Positions 10,994-23,796 are shown, numbered from the stretch's first letter. The stretch: DNA of 64,000 nt from Chlorops oryzae (GCA_020466095.1 CM035808.1:38196366-38260365); one strand, 5' to 3'. Numbers and translations: made by a program. Notes: generated by a model not told the origin, from the letters alone.

Positions 10994-13424
10994 ATGTTCA
11001 GTTTCCATAAGCCACGCGTTTATCGCTCCGCCGAGGGTTGTTGCATATGTCGTGCAAAATCTAGTAGCTCCCGTTTCACAGATTCGCGAAAATATGAAGA
11101 AGACTCTGTCAAATGTTTCGACCTGAAGTATCCTCGTTATGGAGAAATTTGCAATGCGTGTGTTCTCCTCGTGAAGCGATATAAACGCCTTCCACCAGGC
11201 AGCCAAAGGCACTGGGGTCACGTAAGTATAATTTATATAATATGAATCATGTACAAATGAAATTCAATTGTAAATCTGTCAATAGGTGGTTGACGCACGC
11301 GCAGGTCCAGGCACGAAAACTTTCACGAAAGTTAAACGCACTAAGGAGGATTTAATTGTCGACAGTAGCAGCAAAAGGCCGAGTATTACTCAAAGCAATA
11401 AATCAGTTATTTCAGAGAAGTTTTCTAAAATATTCAAAAAGTCCAAAAATATAAAAATTAAGACGCTTGCAATAGAAGAGAGCAAAAAAACATCTCAGAA
11501 GTCACCTGGAAAGATGCACAATAAAATGACGTTGTTTAAACGCAATGATTCCGTTGAAAGTGACAACGCCGATAGCCGTGAAAGCTCGCCAGGAGTTAAT
11601 GCGCCAAGAAACGATGGTCAATTTGAAACGAAAACACGTTCTTCGCTACATCGGACAAAAAATAATAGTAAGACTATGCATTTGCAACGAGCTGGCGTTA
11701 AGAAAACAATTGTTAAGGCTAAAACGGTAGCTAAAATCAGTGGAAGTAGACGTCGCAAAAAATTCACTCCTCAAAAGAATCGCTTATCGATTGATTCCAC
11801 TGTAAAATTTTTCGATGATGAGGAATGGTCGAAGCGCGTCACTTGCTGTGGTGTCATTTATGAATGTAAAAAACTGGCAGGAGCTACAATTATTGACATA
11901 GATAATTTTAAACCTTGTGACGCCCATCGACAACGGGTCGATGTACCTTCACAAAAGAAATCTGAGGCAAAACCAATCACGGAGATCACACAAAAAAGTA
12001 TTAAAGCCACTTTGCCAGCAGTAGTTAAATTAAACTTACCTTTAACGGGAACAAGTGCAAGCATTAATCCAACGCCAGTGTTAAAAAAGCATCACCTCTT
12101 CTACAAACGACAATCCGAAATGTTTCCCAATGGTGACATGACAACACCAACTGAATCAACAACAACAAAATCCAAGACTGAGACAAGCTCACAAGCAATA
12201 AATTTACACACAGAAGCAATGAACATGCAACCAAAACTCCAAATAACAGCGCTCGCTAATCAATCACTAAATTTGCATTCCAAAGTAGCAACAATCGAAA
12301 AGGTCACTTCATCATCAGGTGAAGCTAAGTCATCCAATTTCCTTCATAGAATTAAGTCTGATGCGGGAAAAATAGTAAAGCATTCCATTGAGAAGTTCAA
12401 TTCTGCTGTACGTATTAAAGCTCAAGATGTAATAGAACTTAGGAATATTGTCAAAACGGTCGACAAGAGTGTTATCATGTCGAAGAATGGTGCTCATAAT
12501 ATTTTACTAAAGGTCCCAGATCTTTCACCGAGCTCTTCATCATCTACTAAATTTAGTGACAATTCTTCTGATTCAGGATTTGATGAAAATGTTCAAGACC
12601 GCAAGTCGGCCAGCCCATTGGTGAGTTACATAAAAAAAAATTTAAAAAAATAGAAATGATTGTGAAAAGAAAAAATTAAATCTATTTTTTTTTTTTCATA
12701 AAGCAACATGAAAATGATGTAAAAATTCCATCAAGATCTCCAGTTCAGACTCTTATTCTTGCTAGTGGAGTAAGGGTTCACGGTCAGCAGCAAAATCTAG
12801 TTTATGCCGGCAACGAAGCTGCAGCAAAGATTTTACAAAATCGTTTGCAACAGCAAAGTGTAACTACACAACTATATAGTAATAGTGGAACACCTTTGCA
12901 GCAAAATGTAAGCCTCAATTATCCCTCATTATCTTTAACAGATATTTATGTTTCTGCGTTAACTATTTACTATAATTTTCATCGTTCCAAACGTCTTCTA
13001 AGGTTTTTAATAATATCAATATTTTCAGCAGCGTTTGAATGGGCAACCGATAACAATCGATCCATCGATTGCAATGAAACTTCAAACGAGGAACAACAAC
13101 AATGTCGTCTCAATAGCACCGTATAATCTTGCTGGAGTTAAAGTGCGCCCGTTGTATAATACAACAACAAATGCCATACAACATGAAAATGGCATAACGA
13201 CCATTGTTCCAGCATCATCCTATGATATTGCTGCAAAACGGAATGAAACTTTATTGAAGGCGGTGGGTGCACAGAATACTGTGACCATTACACCATCACC
13301 AATCATGAACAATCAAAATCAAATTAATTTAAATCAAAAAATCATTTTACTCAAATCAAATTCGAATACAAATTTCGGCCATGCTTATAAGGGCGCTAAT
13401 ATCAGGAACACATCCACTGAATAG
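10994..13424 (+). CDS. SINHCAF/FAM60A-like subunit of the Sin3-HDAC complex
   Basis: Exons 10994-11221, 11286-12620, 12704-12907 and 13029-13424 sum to 2163 nt (720 residues). SINHCAF (FAM60A) binds the Sin3-HDAC corepressor. Exon 1 is almost collinear with vertebrate SINHCAF: MFSFHKPRVYRSAEGCCICR at the start, RFTDSRKYEEDSVKCF, then GEICNACVLLVKRYKRLPPG, with four to five Cys probably binding zinc. VVDARAGPGTKT follows at the exon 2 start. A second conserved patch near 11846-11920 (CCGVIYECKKL, then DIDNFKPC) matches the vertebrate C-terminus. Between and beyond these lies Ser/Thr/Lys/Asn-rich, probably disordered sequence, so the protein is about three times the vertebrate length (221 residues). 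All junctions are phase 0. The family is firm; the function of the extension is unknown. Confidence 0.9.
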
Positions 13425-14834
13425 ATTCTTAAAAGTGCCTTTACACGGAATGGTGTTTGCATGGGAATAAATACAAACATCTGACCTTACTCATGTAAGC
13501 ACTTTTCGTGTAAGTAAGCCTCAAGAAAGTGCTTTATCTTGTTACAAGCAATGCTTGAAATCTATTGTGTGCTTGAAATTTGTTGATTATGGTGTATACT
13601 ATTTGGGCAGCAATAATTTTGTTTTTTGGAGAGTTTCTGTTAATTTTTTAAGCAATAATTACTACTGTAAGCACATTCCAAGAGATAAAAACTATTATGT
13701 AGACTTTTATATATATATTTTTTGTATTTTTATCGCTTAAGTACAAAATGTATGGTCAATACTTACCCCACATAAAATATCAGTTGTATGAAAATTTCAA
13801 CTTCGGATTTTTCCACAAAATTTTGCAAGGATGTTTCAAATCAAAAATTATTATTATTGCTAAGATTTTGGTTTGGGTTTGCTTTCAAAATCAAATAACG
13901 TAAATAATATCTATTTTTTTGTTTGGTATAAGTTTTAAGGGTAATTTTTTTGAACTAAACCAGCGATTTCGAAATTCAATTAATTTAAGGAAAAAGCTCA
14001 ATTGTTTGCCATAATTTTAAGTAAGCATGAAGTTAATCATAGAGTGTTTGAATCTTTTGAGGAAAATACCATTTGAAAGCATTTTACATAGTTGTAATAA
14101 TTAGAACTGATTTTAATACTTAGTTGACGTCACACGTCAAAGTATAGTTAGACGATCTTCATAAGCGAAGGTTTTTTGCTACTGAGATTACATGATTGGA
14201 TGTGTTAGTTCGTTCGACTTAAAATGGAAATAAAAGCAATATTTTTAATGCAAAGAATTCGCGTTGAAGTCCAGTTCATTTCTTTAGGCACGAGTCGCTC
14301 ATGCTGCTACATATAAACAAACACTTTTTATACTTTATTTCTTTTTTCTGTAATTTTTTAAATATAAAATGTTTAAATTTTGTAAAAGAAACTTTCCAAA
14401 GACTTGAAAAATGAATTTTTGTACAATTTGTGACATGAAATGTTGATTTGACATCAATGATTTTGTAGTTCTAATTAATTTATATGCCAAATTTTTAGCA
14501 ATCGAATTAGTAAGTTTTTTTAAATAATAAAATGTAGATTGAAAAAATAAAACACATTTAACTCTCACGTTTGACACTTTAGGGAAAGAGAAGCAAAAGA
14601 TTTGTAAAACTTTTTTCAATTGGGTTCACTTTGTTGGCACTCTTTAGGTATATCATGTTTTATAATAGTTTAAGATTTCTAGTTAGACTCTTTGATTTAA
14701 AAAAGAACAATGAATTATTTTTTCTCATTTATTTCGAATGGTAAGAAGTCATATAGTATATACATATATGTATATGCTATTTTTCTATCTAAAAAAGCAC
14801 TATTACTATGATGAATGTAGTATATATTCTAATC
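13425..14834. other. Convergent 3' intergenic region
   Basis: AT-rich spacer between the stop codons of the SINHCAF-like gene (+) and SIRT6 (-). It should contain both 3' UTRs. I see no conserved protein, RNA gene or clear repeat in it. Confidence 0.6.
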
Positions 14835-16091
14835 TTATTCTGATTTAATTTTTCGTTTCTTTGCGGGTTCATTGTTAGGTTTCTGTGCGAAAAATGTGAA
14901 TTTATTTTTGCTAATTTTTCTTTTCTGCGCTGCTTCTTTTTGCTTCGCATTGAACAATTTTTCAAGCTCTTTTACTGCCTGCGCAGATATAGTCCAATCT
15001 GAGATTCCAGAGCTAAATAACTTGGTCGGGTCATCGGCAGTGGTGTAGCTAGGTATTTCCACACCGAGACGTTTGCATACTTTTGTTAAAATATCATCAA
15101 CATATGTGTGAATAAGCAAGTCCGCTTTTTTATCCTGCAATGTTATAATAAATATGAGTACCTATTGAGATTTTTTATTCTTGGGAATTGACTTACATGT
15201 TTTGTTGGTTGAAGGTTACATATGACCAATTTCCCACCATGCTTTATGTTTTTTAGGGGCAAATTTCCACTGGGTACTATTTGCAAGGTCGTTCCCAAAG
15301 TTATATTTAAGTCGGCAATGCTAAAAATATCTCTAAATTGTAAAAGGAACAATGGTTTCGTAACGAAAATTGCTTACGTTGCATGCATTAAGGCCAAATC
15401 TAAATCTCGTTCAGGTAAATCGGCCTCCCAATCAAGAACATTGTCTATGAGTAAACCACCTCGACAGGGTCGATCGCCATTACGACAAGCACCGCCACAA
15501 GGCTTTTGTCCAACTGTTTCGGCTGCGGTTTCACGTACAAATTGTTTTTTGCATTTATTGCACTGCTCCACAAACATATTTCCATGTAATTCCGATATGT
15601 ACTTCCTTTCTAATCCAGATTTCATATGAAGACCATCGATATTCTGGCTGACAATGTAATGTATATAGCCGTTTTCTAAGAGAGCTCGTAGTGCCATGTG
15701 TGTACGAGTTGGTATGGCATCGTTGAAAGATATATCAGCAGGTGGCTTTTCGCCTTTTTTCTCAAGCGTCCAAACACCTTTAGGGCCACTGTAAATAGGA
15801 ATTAAAATCAATCATGTCAAAGAAATTGTTTATTGCTCTACCGAAAGTCTGGTATTCCTGCAAAAGTACTTATCCCGGCGCCAGTATGCACAACTACATG
15901 CTTAGAGTTTTCCAAATATAATACTAATTGCTTACATTTTTGCTCAACAGCTTCTTGTGAATCGAATATCTACGTCAAAGGAAATATTTTAAGGAACATT
16001 TTTATTTTGTAACCTTTTTTTATACCTCTGGTGCTCCCAAAACGCCTTTGTTTCATGAAGATGAAAGCCCATCTGCATAGCTGCAGCTCAT
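14835..16091 (-). pseudogene. Sirt6: Sirtuin 6 NAD-dependent deacylase, interrupted by a TGA in exon 1
   Basis: Minus-strand exons 16091-16026, 15969-15842, 15788-15378, 15320-15197 and 15134-14835 total 1029 nt (343 codons with stop). SIRT6 is a nuclear NAD+-dependent deacetylase/defatty-acylase of H3 tails. Seen: HTGAGIS and GIPDFR (NAD site) in exon 2; GPKGVWTLE, SQNIDGLH and ELHGNMF (catalytic His) in exon 3; zinc Cys pairs CNKC and [25 protein letters not shown] and [10 protein letters not shown] in exon 4; a Lys-rich, NLS-like tail KKRKIKSE. Exon 1 begins MSCSYADGLS and ends NKGVLGAPE, both as expected, but codon 13 is TGA (16055-16053). Deleting the C at 16054 and adding one A would give a Tyr-Glu-Asn sequence like that expected, so paired indels or consensus errors are likely. 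Everything else is intact; I use 'pseudogene' only to mark the break. Confidence 0.88.
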
Positions 16092-17885
16092 TTTTGTTAT
16101 CTGAAAGTTATTGGGTTAATAACTTAATTTATATAGGTTGAAAAATTATTTATTTATTTAATTTCAAAATGAATTCGTCGGCAAGGGAGGCAGGGAGAGC
16201 GAAAGAGCGAAAAACGTTCTACAATTCGACTAGAACGCACCATTCCCTTCTGAACGTTGCGTCACGACTAGATACCAATAAACGTCAAAAAGTTAATGTC
16301 TTAGCAAATATTGTAATCGATTTTAATGTCTTTATTGATTTCGTGCATAAATGCCTATGGTCCTCAGGTATTTTTTGAGCTTGCACGTCTAACTACGCAT
16401 CATTTGCACAAATGCTTAACCTTGTGAGCTCAGTTAATAAGTTTCGTAATTTTCGAACAAATTAGTCGATGCTTTGCGTGACTGCAAATCTGCATGTACT
16501 GCACGATCTTTTTGTATTTCAGTTATTCTGTATATGTATGATACGAACAGTAATACACATTAACTACGGATCGTGATCCATAAAAATCAATATGATTCGA
16601 TTGCGCAATTTCCCGATCTCCATGGCGCAGTACGTGTTTGATCGCTTCCATAGCTCTAAGAACAATATAATTAAGTTCGTGCTAATTTTGCCATCACACG
16701 TTTCTGCGATATACTGTCATTCATTTTTTTCGTATCACGTGTCGTGCGATGTCAGAATTTCGGTCAGTCTGCAATATCCTTACTACAGCTGTGATTCGAT
16801 TCATTTGTATCATTATGTTATTGACTATTGCATGATTAGGACTATTTCTGATAGTAAAGAATGAAAAAAGCGATCGAGCGAATGTATTTTTTTTGAAACC
16901 ATTTTTTTCGCCGCTTGCGGATATTTAAATTCTATTTTATATATTCATCCAAAATCTCAAATTGTTCTTCTTTTTTAAATTTTCTGCATAGTCATTACAT
17001 ACATTGACAAATCCAAAAACTGCAGTTTCAGCTGAACCGATAACAACAATCAATGAAATTCCAAAAGGAATTCATGCTCATTTTCTTTTTCCGTGGAACA
17101 TATTGATATAATGCTGCACTTTCATTGATAATTCACATTTCGATCGTAATGAATTAAAATTTCTGCCACAATGATCGATCACGAAATTTCATGCGATTTT
17201 TTCATCAGGTATTCATCTGATTTAAATGTCTCATTAAATTTATGCTAATCACAATCAATTTCGTCATTCACGGAATGATACTGTTATGCGATTCGACGAA
17301 TATTTCGTAAGTAAAACATGTGCATGCTGCAGCAGCTAGAAATTTAAATCGAAAAATTTATTTTGTTTCACATGATGGTTAATCAGGACACTAGGATTCA
17401 AAAGCTCTGCCAATAACTTTTGTTGAAGGGTTTGATTCTTAGATTCAACTGAAATTCGATATTCGGAAACCAGTTTTATTCTATTTAAGATTTAGCTAGA
17501 AAATCATCTAATCACGATCACTGCGGCGCACTGCGTGGCATGGCATGGCATAGAGAAAATTTGTAGTAAAAAGTGACGCACAGCAAATTAATATGGAAAT
17601 GACTAGAAAGGGCAGCTCTGCCAGAAATAAGTGCAAGTCTCCAAACAATGGTAGCACTACAGCTGTGAAATTAGCATAGAAATCTAAAATCTATGGAACG
17701 CTATGCCATGCTAATTTTTTGAGTGTCTGCTTACATAAATTTTCATACATTTTGATTTCTATATGACAGATGGCACTGCGGCGCAATGCGTGAGTGTTTC
17801 TACTATTAACGTGTAAATAGCGTATTAATAATTTTAAAGAAAACGGAGCAAATATACTCCGATTGGACGATACGCGGAAACTATC
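16092..17885. other. Divergent intergenic region, SIRT6 / DALRD3-like
   Basis: This 1.8-kb spacer must carry both promoters. It is rich in ATCGATT-type words. Near 17516-17790 there are two direct copies of a CACTGCGGCGCA(C/A)TGCGTG motif and inverted copies of CTATGCCATGC, perhaps a decayed MITE. No coding sequence or RNA gene is recognised. Confidence 0.5.
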
Positions 17886-19672
17886 ATGACCGATTCATAT
17901 ATCGATTTGATGTATCGAAAGTTTGTGATATGTCAAATTGGGACGTTGTGGTTTAAAAAAAAAAAACAAGCAACCGTACTCACAACCATGAATCCCGTCG
18001 CGTACATTTCAAAGCAAATCCAGGCACACTTTCTTAGTGACCACGTGGATTGTTCCACAATGGATTTGCATAAAACTCAAACATTGATTCGTTTCCATAA
18101 CCAAAAGACACGAGGTGACGTTAGTTTCTCTTCGAATTCCACAGTTTGGGAGAACTATTTTGGCGCAGGCAACGGATTGCACAGGTTCTTCCCGAAAAGC
18201 GAGGAAGACCTGGAAAGCTGTATAAAAACCTTCTTGGAAGTAGCCCAAAAATGGCGCTTCCCACTTGAACGCGTCGAACATTTGCAAGGTATCAGTATAT
18301 AAATTATATATAATGTAAATGTTAACATGCGTTTGACTAATGGAAAGGTCATGAGCGATTTGCTTTGTACTTACAACGCCAAGCGACTATAACTGAAGTT
18401 TTGCGTATGGTTCTAAATGGTAAAGGCCAATTGGCATCTTACGGAAATGTTCCGAAAAATCCCTTGAAACGTATACATATCTTGGCATCGAGAAGCGATG
18501 AGAACAATTTGACATATTATCGTGCTGCCTTGATTCGTAAGGTTCTGGCAAATGTATTGAAATACTCTGAATGGATTGTCGAGGATCAATCTGCTGGTGG
18601 AGACGATGGCTTATTGCACGTTGAGGTTAGGATAGTTTTTTGCAATGAAAACTTATCCTTGTTTAAGCTAAAGGCAAATGTACTTAGGTTCTAAGCGTGG
18701 CTACACCAAACGGCGAAAGAATTGATAGCAGATACGTGGCTGTCTTCTGTGGTATTGTGGTTGATCCGAAAACTGGAAAGTTGGCAAACTGCAACACCGA
18801 TGAATACATAAGGTAATTTATCATGTTTAAAATATTCTTGAACTCATTTTATGTTCGGTTTGTTGTTGCTGCCAGTCTTCGTACAAACGATTTGAATTTA
18901 ATGGCTCTGCACAAGTACGGAATTCGCGCTAGAGACGATCTGCTCTTTCGAGAACTGATGAACTGTTTGGGGGTTGCTGCAGTAACCGTAGACTTGCTTG
19001 AAAAGAAATGCTCGAGCCCATCAACAATAATACGCAACGGACGGGGCAGTAACACTAGAGGTCTATCCGAAGCATAACTTCTATTTAAATTTGAATGCAA
19101 GTTTTTTTTTTTTTAGGAGCATGCTTCATCTTGTATAATTCGGCGCGTTTAGAAACGCTCTTGAAAACTTTCGATACTCGCATAAATGCAGGACAATACG
19201 GAACTCTTCCACCAATTGAAGAAGTTGACTTTTCTCTTTTAAATAACGAGGTTACAACAATTCATATTTAGAAATATTTTTCTAGTATTAATTGAAAAAT
19301 CTTAAATTCAGGAGGAATGGCAGCTCGTATTTGGATATATATTCACCTTTCCCGATTTAATGGAACGTTGTGTGCGCCAAATTGAAAGCGGACAATTTGC
19401 TTCCCATTTGATTGTCCAATTTTTAAGTGGTTTGGCAGCTACTTTTAGTGTCTACTATCGACGAGTACGCATTTTGACTGTAAGTAGTATAGAAGAATAT
19501 CATTACAAGTGCATAGAAATCATCTCCTTTTTTTATTGACTCCGAATTCAAGGAATATCGTCCACAACTAATGGCTCAAATGTATGCACGCATTTACCTG
19601 TTAAAAGCATTGCAGGATGTTCTCAATAAGGCGCTAGGACTGCTCGATATTGAGCCTGTAGCACATATGTAA
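17886..19672 (+). CDS. DALRD3-like protein (DALR anticodon-binding domain)
   Basis: Exons 17886-18288, 18348-18625, 18688-18812, 18876-19060, 19117-19250, 19312-19479 and 19553-19672 total 1413 nt (470 residues). DALRD3 resembles the C-terminal half of arginyl-tRNA synthetase without the catalytic core. In vertebrates it helps METTL2 place m3C32 on certain tRNA-Arg species. Seen: FILYNSARLETLLKTFD, then LPPIEEVDFSLLNNEEEWQL, then the DALR helix bundle (FTFPDLMERCVRQIESGQFA, FSVYYRRVRIL, ARIYLLKALQDVLNKALGLL) ending PVAHM. The upstream ATG at 17886 is preferred to 17991 because residues 1-35 (including GTLWFKKKK) align with the N-terminus of vertebrate DALRD3. No ATP-binding HIGH or KMSK motif is present, so it is not a synthetase. 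Identification is firm at family level. Confidence 0.88.
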
Positions 19673-20556
19673 ATCGTTTTGATGGAAGGAAAACCGGTTT
19701 TGTTTGCTTTTGTTTTGTTTTCTTTTAAAATTTTATTCTTTTATACTCATATCACATGAAGACTATTCTAAAATAATTTAGTCTTACAAAAACTCCTATA
19801 CTGCAGGTTATTCTAAGAAAAGCTAGAAGAGTGCCGAAGTGTACGGAAAAGAATAGCATAACGATGATTTCAGTTGTAATACTTTTTAAAATAACTGTTA
19901 CACCCCAATGCCAATCCACCATGTATATATATAAAAAAAAAAAAAAAAACACTACTGTGTGCTACAAGAAGACTGTATGCATTTAACTGTGATTAAATGA
20001 TTTCATTAAAAAATCAAACCTAAATAATGGTGTTCTTGATAAATTAGGATATTGAGCATTCATTTTATTTGTGTAAATTGCAGAATTCTATATATAAATA
20101 TATCAATATCTCATCGATACCTGGCAATACTAAGTTGTCCGTCGTGTATGTTGCATGGCTAATAACATGCTGACGTTAATCTTTGAATTAATACCAGGGA
20201 TTGCCTGTGAAATATGGGGTGCATCCTTCTCATGTATTCATTAATTTTTCTTCGTTTTAGGAAATAATCTTCCAATACACCTTCATTAAATATAAATGAT
20301 CATTTAAATAATATTGCTTGATAACAAATGCGACTTAATCTACTTCGAATCCTTAAAAACTATTCTAAATCTATTCCAGTCAACATACTCTAATATAACA
20401 ATACTAACATACTAACAGATTATTCTGTTTTACGATGAATACTTAGAACGATATTTGAAAGTCACAGTTATGCGAGGTAAAGCTTCGAATAAACCCCAAA
20501 GGGGTTCAAAAGAGTTAAACTCCTTTTTCTCTTTAATTATGGAATTGTATGAGCTA
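19673..20556. other. Convergent 3' intergenic region
   Basis: 0.9 kb between the stops of the DALRD3-like gene (+) and chondroitin synthase (-), presumably the two 3' UTRs. It is AT-rich, with a T-rich tract and an A-run near 19925. No gene or repeat is recognised. Confidence 0.55.
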
Positions 20557-23500
20557 TTAGCTGCCATCTTTATGCCTGTTGAAGTCTTTAATAAATTCAA
20601 TATTCTCTTTATTCGTATAGAAAAGTTCCTCCATTAGACGAGTACTGCCCAAGGAATTTGCTTTTGTGCCCAAACACATGTTATACTGCGCCGCGTCCAG
20701 TTGTGTGTCGCAGAGAATCTCATGATAAATATGCACCAAGGTAGGATCCGGAGCACGAAAAATTTGCAAATGCCGCATTTTCTCAGCTGCTTCACTGTAG
20801 TTCACTGGCACATCTGCCGTATTGACAAGGAATGCACTATTCTGACGCTGTCCAACCCGTACGATTTTGTCTAGAAATCGAACGTCTTCGAGCCCCCAAC
20901 CTGTAATATCCTTATCAAAGCCATTGATCTCTGCATCGAGAATGTCGGACTTGTATATTGTGCATATTCCAAAACCATATTGACGGAAATAGCCGTTTTC
21001 GTTATTGATTTCGGTTGAGCTGGACATTTGTTTCCTACGCTTTGGATCATACTCACTGAAGACTATTGGCAAATATACTTGTTTTCCCTGCACTGTATTC
21101 ATGCGAATGCGCTCCAGCGTTTGAGTATTAAAGACCATGTCCACGTCCATGAAGAGAATAATATCATCGACATCAATATACGAGGATCTGGCAGCAGTAT
21201 CAAGTGCTAATCCTCGCGAGAAATCTTCATGACGTTGTATGTAGTTGATGTGTTCATAAATATGACGCCTTTTAATCTCGTTGATAAGGCGTAAGTGTTC
21301 TTGTATAGTTGACTCTTGACCAAAGATGACAACGAGCAAATCGCAATTTAGCCTTTGCTCGATGCAAATCTTCTCATAGGTCTGAAGGAAACGTTGGAAT
21401 GTCGTTAATCGTCCTGAAATGGAAAGAACAAATACTATTTTCGAAGGCGTCGTCGTCGAGGAAGAAGGGAACCGGTCAAGTGCTGGTATTGTAAAACGGC
21501 GTGATAGCTGGCTAATGCCCGACTGGAATAGATCTTTTAGGAGACCTGAAACAAGTCGGTTTTTTTTTTTTTTTTGCAGGAAATCCTCTAGCCAAATGAT
21601 ATTGTATACTTACTTTGCTTTTGCGTTGTGTTGAAGGTATCCTCGTTGCGTTCTTTAACAAACAGACCCGTGAAGGCACGTTGTATATACAAATGTCGGC
21701 GCACAGGAACGGTCATTTTATTGCCACTGTACTTCTTGTAGATCAGCAGCAGATCCAGTATCAAGTCTTGACCGTGCAATGGATTTAATCTTGAATAGCC
21801 ATAAAGAAGCTCTCGAAATTCGATGACTCGGCCTCTTTGGCGTGAAAAGTTGTTAATATTTTCCATCACCTCAGTTATGACATCCTCGAGTCCTTCGCGC
21901 ATCGCAGAGTCGATTTTATGTTTTGGATTTGCATTCAGTGTAGAATAGATACTTCGTGCTATAAACGCCCACTCGAGCAGCTCGCGCGATGAGCTTGGAA
22001 CGTATTTATTGAGATCGGGACTGACACCTTCAAAGAAATTATTAAGGAACTTTCAGTTCGGATATTTCATGTTTAGAAGGGTAGACATGGAAACGAACCA
22101 AGACTATTCAGATCTTCTGTATAGGAATTCCTTTGTTCTTTTTCTGGCAGCAAAGATATTCCAGGGGCCAATAACTTATTATCGCTTGGTATTTCCAAAT
22201 ACTGAGACATGCGTTTTATATCGCGATAAAGTAGGAGCGACTCCTGTCTAAGCTCTTCAGCTTTGAGTCCCTAAAAATGGGAGAAAAATAATTAAATAAA
22301 ATAATTTTTTCCCGAAAATGTATACCAAGTACCTGTATAAATGTATGTAGACGGTACATGAGCGGCGCTTGTTTGATGGGATGAAGCGATATGGCTTTGT
22401 AGATTTCCTTTCGTTTTAGCTTTCCGGTAAATGCATTTCGCCCACTTGAATTGTGCCGTAAAATGTATTGCATCTAAGTTGGAAAGGGATAATCAGCTAT
22501 GAAATCTGATGAGGAACTTAATATGTTTATGTGCTTACTTCGTAGTTCCATGTGCAGGGAATGCCTGCGAATCTCTGAACACATCGTCCAATTTCGACGT
22601 CCTCATGCGTGCTATAAAGGTTTTTTAAGCATGTTGGAATGTGTGGTGCCACTGGTGGAAAAAGTAAGGTAACCTAAATTATTATGCTTATTCACATGGC
22701 CAGCGGCAAGGGCGTAATCCACGCTGTGTTGAAGGGGGACTAATTTTTTTTTTAAGTTCAAAATAAAATAAATTTATACTTATGGCTCGAGATTTAAGTT
22801 TGTTCCGTCTTCAAGGGGATTCCATGGACCTATCGTCCCCCTTCAAATACGCCCTTGGCCAATGTTCGTAGTGCTAGGACCAGTGACGGATCAAACATTG
22901 ATAGGAATGAAAACTTTCAACGTTTTTCTTATCTTATCTAGAGATATTTAAGAATAAAAGTATCCTATACATATGGCCTTAATGATCCGTCACTGAGTCC
23001 TTGAGAATGTAAAAAATCTAAGACCGTTCGAAGTCATAAAATACAAATACATGAATACCTCTTCTTAGCGTTTCGCTGCTCATTATAACGCCAGGACCAC
23101 CCATGCAAAAATTCTCATCAAATTCAAGAGAAAGCAATCCAAACTCTTCGCTATTGCCTTTTCCTGCTTGACCTGAAAGTACAGAATGGCTAAATAAATT
23201 TAGCTTTCAAAAGTTTCATTTCTATGTCACCTATGAACTGTGGCTTGGAACTGTCGATTGACCTGAGAAATCGCTCTAATTTCTCTGGCTCAATGTAGAC
23301 GTCATCATCGGCACGTATGAACCACTCAAATTTGTCCACGAAATGTTCATACATATAGTAGAGCATCATGAACGATTTCTTTTGTGGTGGATATCGGTCG
23401 TCGACGTTCTTGAGTCCGATAACTGGCAGTTCATTGGATTGAGAACCTTCCGAGCTGAAGAATGCTATACGTCCTGGCACCTCCTTGCCCCATGTATCGA

Positions 23501-23774
23501 AGACTGCCTTCGCACGACCTTCAATAAAATTTCGTGCTGTCATGACCCCGACAAAGACAAGATTCTTCTGAGAATTCGTGGTGGTCTCCTCATCGCAAAG
23601 GCCAATTATTTCTTCAGGCGTGCGAGTGTTTTGACTGTTGGGTTTCGGATTACAACGTTTGACTATTTCCAATGCTCTATAATTTTTCAAGACAGTTCCT
23701 AAGCAAAGACCTATCGCAATGCCGAAACAGGCAACGACTAGAGTCTTTCGTTTCGTTCTCGTGTTTGCCTTCAT
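20557..23774 (-). CDS. Chsy: Chondroitin sulfate synthase (CHSY family)
   Basis: Minus-strand exons 23774-23231, 23172-23059, 22651-22539, 22473-22333, 22270-22099, 22027-21614 and 21545-20557 total 2487 nt (828 residues; human CHSY1 has 802). It is a Golgi type II membrane bifunctional glycosyltransferase that adds GlcUA and GalNAc to chondroitin chains. Seen: a cytosolic Lys/Arg-rich tail, a signal anchor ([19 protein letters not shown]), an N-terminal GT31 domain with [26 protein letters not shown] and the metal-binding DDD in [10 protein letters not shown], then [13 protein letters not shown] and [11 protein letters not shown]; the C-terminal domain has [10 protein letters not shown] (DVD), YFRQYGFG and GWGLEDV. 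The 71-nt intron 22098-22028 removes an apparent frameshift: joining across it gives LGVSPDL, which aligns with human LGIPPSF. Introns contain two MITEs. Confidence 0.95.
22699..22860. mobile_element. MITE in chondroitin synthase intron
   Basis: Inverted ends GGCAAGGGCGTA / TACGCCCTTGGCC, with an inner pair TTGAAGGGGGAC / GTCCCCCTTCAA, bound about 160 bp of hairpin-forming DNA. No coding sequence. Confidence 0.6.
22881..22995. mobile_element. Small MITE in chondroitin synthase intron
   Basis: Perfect 13-bp terminal inverted repeats CAGTGACGGATCA bound 115 bp of AT-rich DNA. The CAGTG terminus resembles hAT-type ends, but a clean 8-bp duplication is not visible. Confidence 0.65.
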
Positions 23775-23796
23775 GATCGCCAACTCAAGGTCATGG
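23231..23796 (-). promoter_or_regulatory. 5' UTR splice acceptor and uORF of chondroitin synthase
   Basis: A strong acceptor (TTCCTTTCAG) ends at 23797, so the first coding exon starts at 23796 and at least one leader exon lies upstream (higher coordinates). A 7-codon uORF opens at 23794 and its TGA (23773-23771) overlaps the main ATG (23774-23772) in an ATGA arrangement. The overlap suggests the uORF tunes initiation at the main start. The candidate leader exons are the 604-nt blocks at 30145-30748 and 40408-41011. Confidence 0.6.

Noticed and set aside
21614..22270. Apparent frameshift in chondroitin synthase
   Set aside because: A GT-AG intron at 22028-22098 (TTG|GTTCGT ... TTTGAAG|GTG) restores frame and the LGVSPDL homology, so no frameshift is needed.
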